Assembly (NCBI GenBank): GCA_031268315.1
Contig: JAIRXK010000012.1
Coordinates: 1 to 45,286 of the forward strand
DNA length: 45,286 nucleotides
Reading direction: 5' to 3'
DNA from: Puniceicoccales bacterium
GTDB taxonomy: Bacteria; Verrucomicrobiota; Verrucomicrobiia; Opitutales; JAIRLM01
Shown piece by piece: positions 27,399-36,623 of the stretch (the first letter of the stretch is position 1; each line of letters opens with the position of its first letter). The position numbers were made by a program, and so were the translations under genes. The notes below the pieces were generated by a model. That model did no database searches. It had not been told where the DNA came from and worked only from the letters and a program-made list of their open reading frames with translations.

Positions 27399-27964
27399 TT
27401 TTTTGATTTCATTCCAAGGATTCTGTCTTTGGCCATTAGGAGAGCGGCAATTGATAGGGCATGGTTAATTTCTTGCCGTCGAATTTTTTCAAACACTTCT
27501 TCCGGCGGAAACGTCAGAAAGCGAACTTCTTCCAGCGGATCCAACTGCTGCCCCGCAATGGGCCGACAGTTTTCAATGAAAACGCAGTGCAGCTGATTAT
27601 TTTGAAATGCGGGATTGGGAAAAAATGAGGCAATGAGCCGTGGATTCTCGCCCGCATATCCGGTTTCCTCTAAAAGTTCCCTTTCCGCCGCGGCAATGGT
27701 GGGTTCGCCGGCATTGATGCATCCGCCGGGTGGCTCCAGGGAAAAGCGCTCGGAGCCGAAGCGATATTGTTCGACTAAAACAATTTCACCGCCCGTAGTG
27801 ATTGCGATGGTTTGCACCCAATCACTGCACTCAACGATGAAGAAATTACCTTCTTTCCCGCTTTGACTTTGTCGAAAGCGACGACGAAGCGGTTGAAATG
27901 TTCCCATTGCGCCACAGAGTTTTTCTGTGCGTAGGGAAATCCATGGAAAAATCTGCCCATCCAT
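27395..27964 (-). CDS. NUDIX hydrolase, ADP-ribose pyrophosphatase-like
   Basis: 189 residues. The NUDIX box GGCINAGEPTIAAAERELLEETGY-type motif (about residues 79-102) has the required Gly, Glu, Arg-Glu and Glu-Glu positions for metal binding and pyrophosphate cleavage. VEQYRFG before it and a Pro-rich segment after (FFPNPAF) resemble ADP-ribose/ADP-sugar pyrophosphatases. Substrate is inferred from this resemblance only. It overlaps the convergent exonuclease gene by 4 bases. Confidence 0.88.
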   Translation of the reverse strand: MDGQIFPWISLRTEKLCGAMGTFQPLRRRFRQSQSGKEGNFFIVECSDWVQTIAITTGGEIVLVEQYRFGSERFSLEPPGGCINAGEPTIAAAERELLEETGYAGENPRLIASFFPNPAFQNNQLHCVFIENCRPIAGQQLDPLEEVRFLTFPPEEVFEKIRRQEINHALSIAALLMAKDRILGMKSKN

Positions 27965-28152
27965 TGAAACACTCTGCCTTGCAAACTGCAGAAAGCGAAT
28001 TCTTTTTCGCGTAATATTTTAGATTTTTGAATTTTTAAATTGCAATTTTTTTACATATTTATAATAGCACTGCTTAAAATTCGTAAATCGACAAATTCAT
28101 CTTGCAACGCAAAAAATATTATGCCTCACTCGCGGCTTGGAGGAAAACCCGT

Positions 28153-29523
28153 ATGAATGAAATTCAAACAACTTCAAGCGCAAATGCGCAACTTGCACAT
28201 GTGAAGGCGGTATTAACCAACCTTGGTCAGAGTTTAACTTCACAGGAAAATGACTTGCAGAGAGAGATCGATCAACTCGCTGTGGTCCCGACCCCGTCGT
28301 GGTGGCATAAGATTCTAAAGGCAGACCCGGAAAAGGCAATGGCGCGCTACGATGCGGAACGCACAAGGTGCAGTAGAGAGCTACGGAGCATTATGGCCAT
28401 TAAGCTTAATATTGCAGGTGTTGCGATTGCACTCGAAAGCATATCAATGCAGGCAGCAACATCCGGAGTGCTGGGCACCGCAATCATGCTCTATGCGAGC
28501 ATGTGCATGGACCCGGACGTGACTCCGGAGGAAAAGAAAACACAGTGGGCCACCGTACAGAGTATTTTGAAAGTTGTCCAACTGGAATCGGAAAGACTCT
28601 CGGCAACTCTCCTTCAGCGGGAAGAGGATACAACTGCCTTTAAAGCAAAAGAGGCGGAAACTCTCCTTCAGCGGGAAGAGGATACAACTGCTTTCAAGGC
28701 AAAGGAAGCGGAAATTCTCCTTCAGCAGGAAGAAAATGCAACTGCTTTTAAAGCAAAAGAGGCGGAAATTCTCCTTCAGCAGGAAGAAAATACAACTGCT
28801 TTCAAGGCAAAGGAAGCGGAAATTCTCCTTCAGCAGGAAGAGGATACGGCCGCTTCCAATAAAATCAAAGAAGAGGCCGAGGCTGCCTCATTAATGGAAA
28901 AAGCACGGCAGGATGCGATTTCCACCCAAAGAATGGATCGTGAGCGGGAAATCGAAATGGAATTTAAGGCAAAAGAAGCGAAAATTCTCCTTCAGCGGGA
29001 AGAGGATACAGCCGCTTCCAATAAAATCAAAGAAGAGGCCGAGGCTGCCTCATTAATGGAAAAAGCGCGACAGGATGCGATTTCCACCCAAAGAATGGAT
29101 CGTGAGCGGGAAATCGCCGTGGAACTCAAAGCAAAAGAGGCGGCAACTGCACTTCAAAAAGAGAGAGAATTGGCCGAAATAGCAGCGCAACGAGAAAGGG
29201 ATGAGGCAAAAATAAATGCGGAAAGAAAAAGAAATGAGGCACAGGTAGCATTAGAGGGAGCAAGAAGGGTGGCCAACGAGCAGGTAAAAAAAGAAGCAGA
29301 AGATGTCAGAAGAGCGCAGGCGGAAGCAGACGAGCGCGCTGCCCGTGCTCGACAGGCTGAAAGTGAAGCAGAATATCGACGCAAAAAAGAAGCAGAGGAT
29401 GTCAGAAGAGCGCAGGCGGAAGCGAATGAGCGCGCTGCCCGTGCTCGACAGGCTGAAGATGAGGCAGAATATCAACGCAAGAGCGTCTTTGGAAAAGTAG
29501 GATCCTTTTTCGCTGGCAGGTAA
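28153..29523 (+). CDS. Module protein A, copy 2: coiled-coil protein with tandem repeats
   Basis: 456 residues from the ATG at 28153, chosen because GGAGG lies 9 bases upstream; an earlier in-frame start at 28102 lacks one. The N-terminal 145 residues are helical and include a hydrophobic patch (AGVAIALESISMQAATSGVLG) and WATVQSILKVV, which parallels the 17358 gene. Then come 18-residue repeats (LLQREEDTTAFKAKEAE type) and two 54-residue repeats, then a Glu/Arg/Ala-rich coil to the end. The C-terminal tip is SVFGKVGSFFAGR. A TATAAT hexamer at 28060-28065 may be its -10 element. The B gene follows after 27 bases. Function unknown. Confidence 0.72.
   Translation: MNEIQTTSSANAQLAHVKAVLTNLGQSLTSQENDLQREIDQLAVVPTPSWWHKILKADPEKAMARYDAERTRCSRELRSIMAIKLNIAGVAIALESISMQAATSGVLGTAIMLYASMCMDPDVTPEEKKTQWATVQSILKVVQLESERLSATLLQREEDTTAFKAKEAETLLQREEDTTAFKAKEAEILLQQEENATAFKAKEAEILLQQEENTTAFKAKEAEILLQQEEDTAASNKIKEEAEAASLMEKARQDAISTQRMDREREIEMEFKAKEAKILLQREEDTAASNKIKEEAEAASLMEKARQDAISTQRMDREREIAVELKAKEAATALQKERELAEIAAQRERDEAKINAERKRNEAQVALEGARRVANEQVKKEAEDVRRAQAEADERAARARQAESEAEYRRKKEAEDVRRAQAEANERAARARQAEDEAEYQRKSVFGKVGSFFAGR
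28609..29148 (+). repeat. In-frame tandem repeats inside module gene A, copy 2
   Basis: Four consecutive 54-base units (28609-28824), each coding LLQ-REED/QEEN-TAFKAKEAE variants, followed by two 162-base units (28825-28986 and 28987-29148) that start with the same motif and add an SNKIKEEAEAASLMEKARQD segment. All repeats keep the frame, so copy number can change without breaking the protein. Confidence 0.85.
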
Positions 29524-29550
29524 TAAAAATAAAATAAGACAGGGAAAAAT

Positions 29551-31128
29551 ATGAGTATCAAGTTAAATTCTAGTCACACATCCAGCGGCGAGCGCCGCTT
29601 GGTGCCCGCTGGCGGTCCGACTGCGGGACGTCCGCAAAACTTCAGCGCCAATATTGACCACTCCGATATTTGCCCGGATTGGGCTATTCTCAATTGGGAA
29701 ACAAGATACGATATGGGACCTCTCTATCGTGTCAAATTGGCAGACAGTATGTTGGCAAGTTTGACCCTTCTATATAGGGAAAAGTATGAAGAGATAAGAT
29801 ATCTTGTACATACTCTATGTGCCAAGGGCTATGATCACTCTCACGTAGAGCGCATTTTGCGCAATAAATACGAGGAGCTCAAAGATCAAATTCTTGCGGA
29901 ACGGGATGATAGGCAACAGCGTATCCTGAATGGCGATGTAACAGTTATTCCACAGACAGGTTTTGAAATTCAGCTCATGCAGGAGGTTCGAAAGACAAAA
30001 CTTCAGAGGGAGCAGGAAGAGGAAGTGCTCGCCGCTGCCTCTTCAAAAAATGCTGAAATGCGGCAGCAACAGCAGCGTACCCTGGAAGACAGTGTGGCGG
30101 TTGATTCACAGAAAGATTTTGAAGCTCAACTCGCACAGAAACTTCGGGAAACGGAGCTTCAGAGGGAGCAGGAAGAGGAAGTGCTCGCTGCTGCCTTTGC
30201 AAAAAATGCTGAAGTGCGGCAGCAACAGCAGCGTATCCTGCAGGGCAGTGCAGCGGTTGATTCACAGATGGATTTTGAAGTACAACCCATGCGAAGGATC
30301 CAAAAGACAAAGCATCATAGTAAACGGGAAGGTGCTGATGTGGAGCAGGCACAGAAGGAACTCGCCGCTGCCATTGCAGAAACCGCGAAAAAGCAGCGGC
30401 AACTATATGCCCTGGAGCAAAATTCAACTGATCAGCTCAGGCAGAGGCTAGCCGCATTGGAGAAAGAAAAAGACATAAAAAACGAAAATGATGAATTAGA
30501 AAGAATAGACCACGAATTCAGTGAAAAGTCAACCGAGTGGAGTGAATTGCTCAGTGAAATGCGATCCTTTGGAACAACGGAAGGACCTGCAGATTACTTT
30601 GAAAGTGCAATAAGCAAGCGATGGAAGTGCACTGTCAAATCTACTCTACAGAACTGGCTCAGTGATTATCCGCCGCCGAGTGAAAAGTTTCTTAGAGAGG
30701 AGGAAGCGCGCAAACAAAGAATGGAAGATACGGGAGTATTCTATCAAAAAACACATGAAAACGAACTAGAAAAACAAAAAGACATTCAAAAGCAATGGAC
30801 AAAGGAACTGGAAGGAATTGATTTCAAGTTAGAAACAAATTTGGAGCAAATAAAGGACGATAGGCAGGCGGATTCGGTTCAAATCCAGGAAGAGTTGGAT
30901 ACAAAAAATGCCGAAACTGATGCTTGGTTTCAAAAAGAACTAGCCGAAATCGAAGCATCAAAAAATGCAGCACGCGCGAGACTACAGAATGAAGCCGCAG
31001 AAAGACAGTTGCGGAAGGCGCAAGAAGCTCAGAAAGAAAATATGGAAATTACAGCGACACAACAGCCGTCGGAACAACCTCATTCAAAGGAAGCAAAGGG
31101 AGGCTTCTTCGGGCGTTTTTTCAAATGA
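29551..31128 (+). CDS. Module protein B, copy 2: repeat-containing coiled-coil protein
   Basis: 525 residues, unrecognised. The N-terminal 120 residues include ERRLVPAGG, GRPQNF and RYDMGPLYR, paralogous to the N-terminus of the 16290 gene. Residues about 121-265 are nearly three repeats of about 50 residues (29911-30346), each with RQQQQR, a VDSQ-DFE segment and LQREQEEEVLAAA. The rest is a long charged coiled coil, ending in a Gly/Phe tip, KGGFFGRFFK. No signal peptide. The ATG at 29551 has a modest AGGGA site upstream. It is co-transcribed with the A gene at 28153. A structural or secreted scaffold role is possible but not shown. Confidence 0.72.
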   Translation: MSIKLNSSHTSSGERRLVPAGGPTAGRPQNFSANIDHSDICPDWAILNWETRYDMGPLYRVKLADSMLASLTLLYREKYEEIRYLVHTLCAKGYDHSHVERILRNKYEELKDQILAERDDRQQRILNGDVTVIPQTGFEIQLMQEVRKTKLQREQEEEVLAAASSKNAEMRQQQQRTLEDSVAVDSQKDFEAQLAQKLRETELQREQEEEVLAAAFAKNAEVRQQQQRILQGSAAVDSQMDFEVQPMRRIQKTKHHSKREGADVEQAQKELAAAIAETAKKQRQLYALEQNSTDQLRQRLAALEKEKDIKNENDELERIDHEFSEKSTEWSELLSEMRSFGTTEGPADYFESAISKRWKCTVKSTLQNWLSDYPPPSEKFLREEEARKQRMEDTGVFYQKTHENELEKQKDIQKQWTKELEGIDFKLETNLEQIKDDRQADSVQIQEELDTKNAETDAWFQKELAEIEASKNAARARLQNEAAERQLRKAQEAQKENMEITATQQPSEQPHSKEAKGGFFGRFFK

Positions 31129-31192
31129 CCTTCAGGGAAATAGCTGCGTTTTTTCGCCATTTGTTTCACTGGAGGCACTAGTAAAATTATAA

Positions 31193-31381
31193 AAAAGGGA
31201 CAGAAGATACCGGAAAGGCGCAGACAGAAGCAAATGGGTGCGCTGCCCGTGTTCGATAGGCTGAAGATGAGATAAAATATCGGCGTGAGATATCTTTGGG
31301 AAAGTAGGATTTCTGGCAGGTAATCAAAATAAAAGAGCCCAGAGAGAAAATATGGGCACTTTGGTCGACCGCATTAATCAA
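31193..31381 (+). pseudogene. Remnant of a third A-B unit
   Basis: This stretch matches about 29392-29570: the end of gene A (CAGAAG...GCGCTGCCCGTG, GGAAAGTAGGAT, CTGGCAGGTAAT), the A-B spacer, and an ATG with an upstream purine-rich site. The coding part is broken by small deletions and stops. The B-like start at 31352 gives only about 30 codons before a stop. It shows that the A-B pair was once tandemly repeated here. Confidence 0.7.
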
Positions 31382-32236
31382 AACTCGAGATTAATCTCCA
31401 ATGTTTCGATCGCAATTACAGCCCTGGACGGGGACAAGATTTGAAATTGAAAAAATTTTTCGCCTACGGATTTTCTTAGTTTTTAATTAAAATTCTCAGC
31501 GCAAAAGCAAATTTTAGCCGCTACTTTTTCACTGCGACGCTCTGTCATTTTCATGTTTGCCCTCTTTTTCGAAAAGAATTTTGAAACACTCTCCATTGGC
31601 CGCTTGATCATATTATGAGAACGCATAGCCACTGTCCAGGTTGCATTGCCAATGCAGTTTTCGGACGATCCGTTTGAAAAGCAAAAATTTATTGCTTTTC
31701 TCTCGGTTCCATCTGTGATGATGTGTACTTTGAATCTAAAAATAATTCCCGTGGGACTAACAGTTTTCAGCGGTTTCGCGCATCGCAATAAAGCGGTTAA
31801 AACGAGTTCACAAGCATAGACTTATTGCCATAGAGCCGATAGTAAAATTGTCATGGATCAGTTTCCAATAAAAAGTATTCATTCAAACAGTGCAAATTCT
31901 TGCCAAATGTTTCATAACTGCGATATAGTATAGCAATTTTGAAAAAATTTTTCGCAAAATAAAGCCCATTGGTCCGTGATAAAATGTCTTAAGATCCTTG
32001 ACAGCTCTACGTTGCAAAAAAATAAGCAGCGCCAAGAAGAAAGCAATGGACTGCAAATTGGAATGCCTTTTTTCGATTTAGATTTTTACAAATTTTTATC
32101 GCAAAATACGCAAACAACCCTAAGTCTTTCGACAGGCATTGGCTATGGTGTCATATAGCTAGTCCAATGCAGATGAGTTACTTTGCGATCAAAAAAATGA
32201 TTTATGCAATCGGCCGTGTATATTGAGAATATAATT
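31382..32236. other. Intergenic region, about 855 bases
   Basis: AT-rich. A minus-strand frame at 31483-31788 (101 codons, TTG start, basic, Cys-containing) looks moderately protein-like but has no recognisable family and no ribosome binding site. A plus frame at 31976-32158 is probably chance. A TTGACA lies near 31998. The promoter for the downstream RNase gene should be here, but I cannot place it firmly. Confidence 0.35.
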
Positions 32237-33910
32237 ATGAGTGATTTTATAGATGAAATCGAAACACTAACGAGCAAACCGCCGGAGGTGTGCGGCGAGC
32301 AGATGGATGAAGGACTGCTGCATGAAAGTGCCCGTGAACGGGCGAAGCAACAGCCGCTGCTGCAGCGCATTAGTAAAAGTCTTACAAAAAATAGTAAAAC
32401 CTATCGGGAAATCATCGTTAGCGAGGAATGCGCCGAAACGCGGCTTGCCATCCTTTGCAATGGTATAATGGAAGAATTTGCGACCGACTCGCTTAGCCAG
32501 GCCAATTGGGTTGGTGCCATTTTTAAGGGGCGCATTCAAAACTTAGAAGACGGGCTGAAGGCCGCATTTGTTATTATCGGCCAGGAGAAAAATGCATTTT
32601 TGCACTACTGGGACATGCTTCCGGCGGCCAATGAAAGCTTCGAAATCATTTCCCATGGCACGCAAAAAGTGAAAATTACGCTGGATGACATACCCCGCAT
32701 GTACCCCATAGGATCTGAGGTTCCGGTGCAAATTATTAAGTCGCAAATCGGCTCCAAGGGACCCCGCGTTACGACGAATATAGCACTTCCAGGCAGATAC
32801 TTAGTGCTAACGCCCTACGATGATCGTCTGGGAATTTCGCGAAAAATTGAAAAACCAAAGGAGCGGGAGCGGCTAAAGCGCATATTGGAAAAGATGGTTA
32901 TTCCCGAAGGAATGGGAATCGTCATCCGCACGGCCGGTGCTGAAAAAAAGATTAAGTTTTTTGTGCGTGACCTTTCCATTCTGCTTAAAAAATGGCATGG
33001 AATTGCTCAGCGCATTTCCAGCGCACAGGAGCCGTGCATGGTCTACCAGGAACCCGGGCTCATTGGCCGTGCCGTGCGTGATTTTTTGACCGACGATGTG
33101 GATCGCATTGTCACTGATTCTGCGCAATTGCGCGGCGAAATTGTGGAAAAAATTGCAGAAATTGCACCGCGCATGCAAAGTAAAGTATTTTTATACGAAG
33201 AAAAACCACCTATTTTTGAATACTTCCACGTGGAAAAACAGATTCAGCGCCTCTTTAGCCGCCGTCTTCCGCTTGCATCGGGCGGAGAAATTGTCTTTGA
33301 AGAAACGGAGGCCCTCACCGCCGTCGATGTCAATACGGGCTCCCATAAGTTCGCCAAAGAAGCGAATAAGAATCTCATTTTACAGGTCAATTTGGAAGCG
33401 GCACAGGAAATCGCAAGGCAGATTTATCTTCGTAACTTGGGCGGGCTAATCATCATCGATTTCATTGACATGAAGAGCGCCAGCGATCAGAGACGCGTAT
33501 ACGATGAAATGCAGACACTCATGGCCAATGACACTGCCCGATTTCAGATTTTACCCATATCCGCCCTCGGCATCATGCAAATTACGCGGCAACGGCACTC
33601 CCAAAGCTTTACAAGGAGGATGCGCACATGCTGTCCCTATTGCAATGGACGCGGAAGCATTCAGTCAATTCCGACAACGGCAATGAACATCCGCCGTGCC
33701 ATTGTTCGCACCATTTGCCAGCGGCAGCGGGCGGAAGACAAGGTCGAAAAAATTACTATAAAAGTTCTACTGCACAGTGATGTGTTGGAATTTCTCAAGG
33801 AGCATCACAGCGAAGAATTGGAGGAATTGGAAAGGAAAAATGACATTTCCCTGGCATTTGCCGGTGATAAAAATATTCATCGGGAAAGCTTTCGCCTGCT
33901 GCATCACTAG
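32237..33910 (+). CDS. rng: Ribonuclease E/G family endoribonuclease
   Basis: 557 residues from the ATG at 32237; an upstream in-frame codon at 32204 is also possible. The enzyme cuts single-stranded AU-rich RNA in rRNA/tRNA processing and mRNA decay. An N-terminal extension of about 45 residues precedes the S1-like domain (GAIFKGRIQNLEDGLKAAFVIIG). The 5'-sensor region and the catalytic DNase I-like domain follow (EALTAVDVNTGSH; IIIDFIDM, metal-binding Asp residues), then the zinc-link cysteines in CPYCNGRGS. It lacks the long RNase E scaffold C-terminus, so RNase G is the closer name. Confidence 0.93.
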   Translation: MSDFIDEIETLTSKPPEVCGEQMDEGLLHESARERAKQQPLLQRISKSLTKNSKTYREIIVSEECAETRLAILCNGIMEEFATDSLSQANWVGAIFKGRIQNLEDGLKAAFVIIGQEKNAFLHYWDMLPAANESFEIISHGTQKVKITLDDIPRMYPIGSEVPVQIIKSQIGSKGPRVTTNIALPGRYLVLTPYDDRLGISRKIEKPKERERLKRILEKMVIPEGMGIVIRTAGAEKKIKFFVRDLSILLKKWHGIAQRISSAQEPCMVYQEPGLIGRAVRDFLTDDVDRIVTDSAQLRGEIVEKIAEIAPRMQSKVFLYEEKPPIFEYFHVEKQIQRLFSRRLPLASGGEIVFEETEALTAVDVNTGSHKFAKEANKNLILQVNLEAAQEIARQIYLRNLGGLIIIDFIDMKSASDQRRVYDEMQTLMANDTARFQILPISALGIMQITRQRHSQSFTRRMRTCCPYCNGRGSIQSIPTTAMNIRRAIVRTICQRQRAEDKVEKITIKVLLHSDVLEFLKEHHSEELEELERKNDISLAFAGDKNIHRESFRLLHH

Positions 33911-33935
33911 GTAAAAATCGAAAGGGCGCATCGTA

Positions 33936-34304
33936 GAGGGAAGAATAAGCCGGATTCTGTGTCGGTTTCCCGATGTATTCATTTATCTAATATCTCGCGA
34001 TATTTCCACTTGCGCGGATGCGACGTACCCGAAGTGTCTGAGCGAGCAGCTCCACTTCCTATTCCGTCTTGCACCGAATTGGGCTTGCCTTGCCACGGTG
34101 ATTGCTCACCGATGCGGTGTGCTCTTACCACGCCATTTCACCCTTACCCATTTGCCATGGGCGGTTTGCTCTCTGTTGCGCTTTCCGTTGAGCCACCTTG
34201 CGGTGACCCACCCCAATTTTCATTGGGAATTCTGCTCTGCGGTGTCCGGACTTTCCTCTCACTGCTTAGTAAACCATCGCAATGAGCGAATACTTACTTC
34301 CCCC
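33936..34304 (-). ncRNA. rnpB: RNase P RNA
   Basis: Minus-strand sequence carries the conserved blocks of bacterial RNase P RNA: GAGGAAAGTCCGGAC near the 5' end, the AGAGCAAACCGCC-type and GGGTAAGGGTGAAA segments in the middle, and ACAGAATCCGGCTTAT near the 3' end. The terminal stem P1 can form between GGGGGAAGTAA at the 5' end and TTCTTCCCTC at the 3' end, which sets the approximate ends and a length of about 369 bases. Type A-like by the conserved blocks. Confidence 0.95.
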
Positions 34305-34445
34305 GGGGAGAGGCCACTCCAATGCACGCAGGATGTCAATGGGAATTTGCAAAGTAAATTGAGTAAAATCGCCAAGGCGTAAAACCACTAAACATGATGC
34401 GAATTGGAGAAATTACTCGCCCACAGATCTCCAGCGGGATGCTTT

Positions 34446-35408
34446 TCACAGATCGGAAAAATCGCCGATGGATCGATATCTCTTATAGCGATTTTCCAGG
34501 AGATTTTCCAATGAAATGGCAGTTAATTCTTTGAAATACTTTATAAGTGCCTTTTTAAGCGTCTTCGCCATGGCTTCAAAGTCGAGATGTGCCCCCCCGA
34601 GGGGTTCTGGGAGAATTTCATCGGCAATGCCGAAATGGAGCAATCTCTTGGGGTCAAGGCGCAGCGCCTCGGCGGCCTCCGGTGCCCTTGCCCTGTCCTT
34701 CCACAGAATAGCTGCACATCCCTCCGGGGAAATGACAGAATAATAGGAATTTTCAAGGATTAGCAGGCGATCCACAACTCCTATGCCCAGGGCACCTCCC
34801 GATCCACCTTCGCCGATAACAACACCGATGATGGGGGTTTTCAGGATGCTCATTTCGCGAATATTCACCGCAATCGCCTCGCCAACGTGCCGCTCTTCTG
34901 AGCCAACCCCGGGATAGGCACCAGAGGTATCGATGAGAGATAGCAGAGGCACGGAAAATTTCTCGGCAAGTCGCATGGTACGCAGGGCTTTGCGGTATCC
35001 CTCCGGCTGCGGGCAGCCAAAGTTGCGCTGGATATTTTCCCGCACATTTCTTCCCTTTTGCTGGCCAACTATGGCAATGGGAAAATTTTGAAATTTTGCA
35101 AATCCACACACCATGGCGCCATCGTCGCCGAACAGCCGATCCCCGTGAATTTCTTCGAAATCGGTGCACAGGCTGGCAACGTAATCCATCGCATAGGGCC
35201 TCCGTGGATGGCGGGACAACTGCACCCGCTCCCAAATGCCCAATTTTTGGTAGGTTTCCCGGCGGAGAACTTCTATTTTCTTCTCAATGGCTGCAATTTC
35301 CTTGGAAAGATCAACGCTAGATTCCACGGATTGGTTGCGCAGGTCTTCCAGCTGCTGCTTCATCGTCTCCATTGGATTTTTGGACATAAGTAGTGTGGAA
35401 GTTTCCAT
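34446..35408 (-). CDS. accA: Acetyl-CoA carboxylase carboxyltransferase subunit alpha
   Basis: 320 residues, normal length. With AccD it transfers the carboxyl group from biotin to acetyl-CoA, the first step of fatty acid synthesis. Hallmarks are FEEIHGDRLFGDDGAMVCGFA, GRNVRENIQRNFGCPQPEGY, IDTSGAYPGVGSEERHVGEA and GEGGSGGALGIG. AAGGAG precedes the ATG at 35408. It follows tyrS by 16 bases and is probably in the same transcript; the rnpB gene lies downstream. Confidence 0.97.
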   Translation of the reverse strand: METSTLLMSKNPMETMKQQLEDLRNQSVESSVDLSKEIAAIEKKIEVLRRETYQKLGIWERVQLSRHPRRPYAMDYVASLCTDFEEIHGDRLFGDDGAMVCGFAKFQNFPIAIVGQQKGRNVRENIQRNFGCPQPEGYRKALRTMRLAEKFSVPLLSLIDTSGAYPGVGSEERHVGEAIAVNIREMSILKTPIIGVVIGEGGSGGALGIGVVDRLLILENSYYSVISPEGCAAILWKDRARAPEAAEALRLDPKRLLHFGIADEILPEPLGGAHLDFEAMAKTLKKALIKYFKELTAISLENLLENRYKRYRSIGDFSDL

Positions 35409-35424
35409 AAATTTTCTCCTTCCC

Positions 35425-36603
35425 CTATTTTACGCGAAAATAGTGCCGCTTACCCACCTGGATGATGCACTCGCTGCCGGAGCAAAGAATGGCATCCGCC
35501 GAGTGGATGGGGGCACCATTCATGCGGACGGCACCCTGGCTGATCAGCCTGCGAATTTCATTTTTCCCACGGAATTTTCCCGTTGCGGCAAGGGCATCGA
35601 CCAATGCCACCTCCGCCTTGCCATGGAGCTGCACCAGATCGATTTCTTCCATTGAGTCGGGAATTTCATTGCGGGAAAATACCCGTTCGAATTCCTCACA
35701 TGCATCCGCAGCCGTCGCCTCGCTGTGGAATAGGGCAACCAACTGCCGTGCCAGTGATTTTTTCATTTCCATGGGATGCAATTGAGCCATTTGGCCGATC
35801 TCTTCCTCCCCCTTGCCGAGTAGTAGACGGTAGTAGCTCCACATTATTTCATCGCCGATGGACATAATCTTTCCAAACATATCCCTAGGGTTATCATTAA
35901 AAGCCACATAATTCCCCAAACTCTTTGACATTTTTCTATGGCCGTCGAGGCCAAGAAGAAGGGGCATGCAAATCACTGACTGTTCCTCCATGGAACGCTT
36001 TTTCTGCAGCGCCCTTCCAACGAGCATGTTAAATAGCTGATCACTGCCACCCAGCTCCACATCCGCCTCCAGCATGACCGAGTCGTACCCCTGGATGAGG
36101 GGATAGAGGAACTCAACGAGACTGATGGGTTGGCCGCCCTTGTAGCGCTTTGAAAAGTCATCGCGGTCGATGAATTGGGCAACGGTCACTTCCCGGGAAA
36201 GCGCCAACAGATCCGCTGCTCCCATGGAGCCAAACCACTCTCCATTGTGCCGCACCTCGGTAAGGGCGGGATCTAGGATTTTAAATGCCTGCTGCAGATA
36301 CGTTTCCTCATTTTTTTTAATTTCTTCTGCGCTGAGAATTGGGCGCATTTCCGACCGCCCACTCGGATCTCCAATGGTGGTTGTAAAATCGCCAATGAGA
36401 AAGATGGCCGTATGGCCAAGCCGCTGGAATTGCAGCAACTTATTGAATACCACCATGTGACCAAGGGTTAGGTCCGGACGGGTAGGATCGACGCCTAATT
36501 TGATGCGGAGACGGCGACCCGATGAAAGTTTTTGCGCCAACCCTTCCTTGCCAATGACAACTTCCGCATTCGAGCAGATGCGCGCTAAAATTTCACCTTC
36601 CAC
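35425..36603 (-). CDS. tyrS: Tyrosyl-tRNA synthetase
   Basis: 392 residues. A class I synthetase that charges tRNA-Tyr. The HIGH-type motif is LTLGHMV (about 45), GDFTTTIGDPSGRS follows, and the KMSKS loop is HRKMSKSLGN (about 230). A C-terminal S4 RNA-binding domain covers about 330-392 (GKNEIRRLISQGAVRMNG). The start is a GTG at 36603 with GGAGGG 6 bases upstream. Length and motif form fit the TyrZ-like subgroup better than the E. coli TyrS type; that finer split is uncertain. Confidence 0.95.
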   Translation of the reverse strand: MEGEILARICSNAEVVIGKEGLAQKLSSGRRLRIKLGVDPTRPDLTLGHMVVFNKLLQFQRLGHTAIFLIGDFTTTIGDPSGRSEMRPILSAEEIKKNEETYLQQAFKILDPALTEVRHNGEWFGSMGAADLLALSREVTVAQFIDRDDFSKRYKGGQPISLVEFLYPLIQGYDSVMLEADVELGGSDQLFNMLVGRALQKKRSMEEQSVICMPLLLGLDGHRKMSKSLGNYVAFNDNPRDMFGKIMSIGDEIMWSYYRLLLGKGEEEIGQMAQLHPMEMKKSLARQLVALFHSEATAADACEEFERVFSRNEIPDSMEEIDLVQLHGKAEVALVDALAATGKFRGKNEIRRLISQGAVRMNGAPIHSADAILCSGSECIIQVGKRHYFRVK

Positions 36604-36623
36604 TGCACTCCCTCCTCACGTTT

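Noticed and set aside
28609..29148. CRISPR-like array from regular repeats
   Set aside because: The units are contiguous, in frame, coding, and have no unique spacers.
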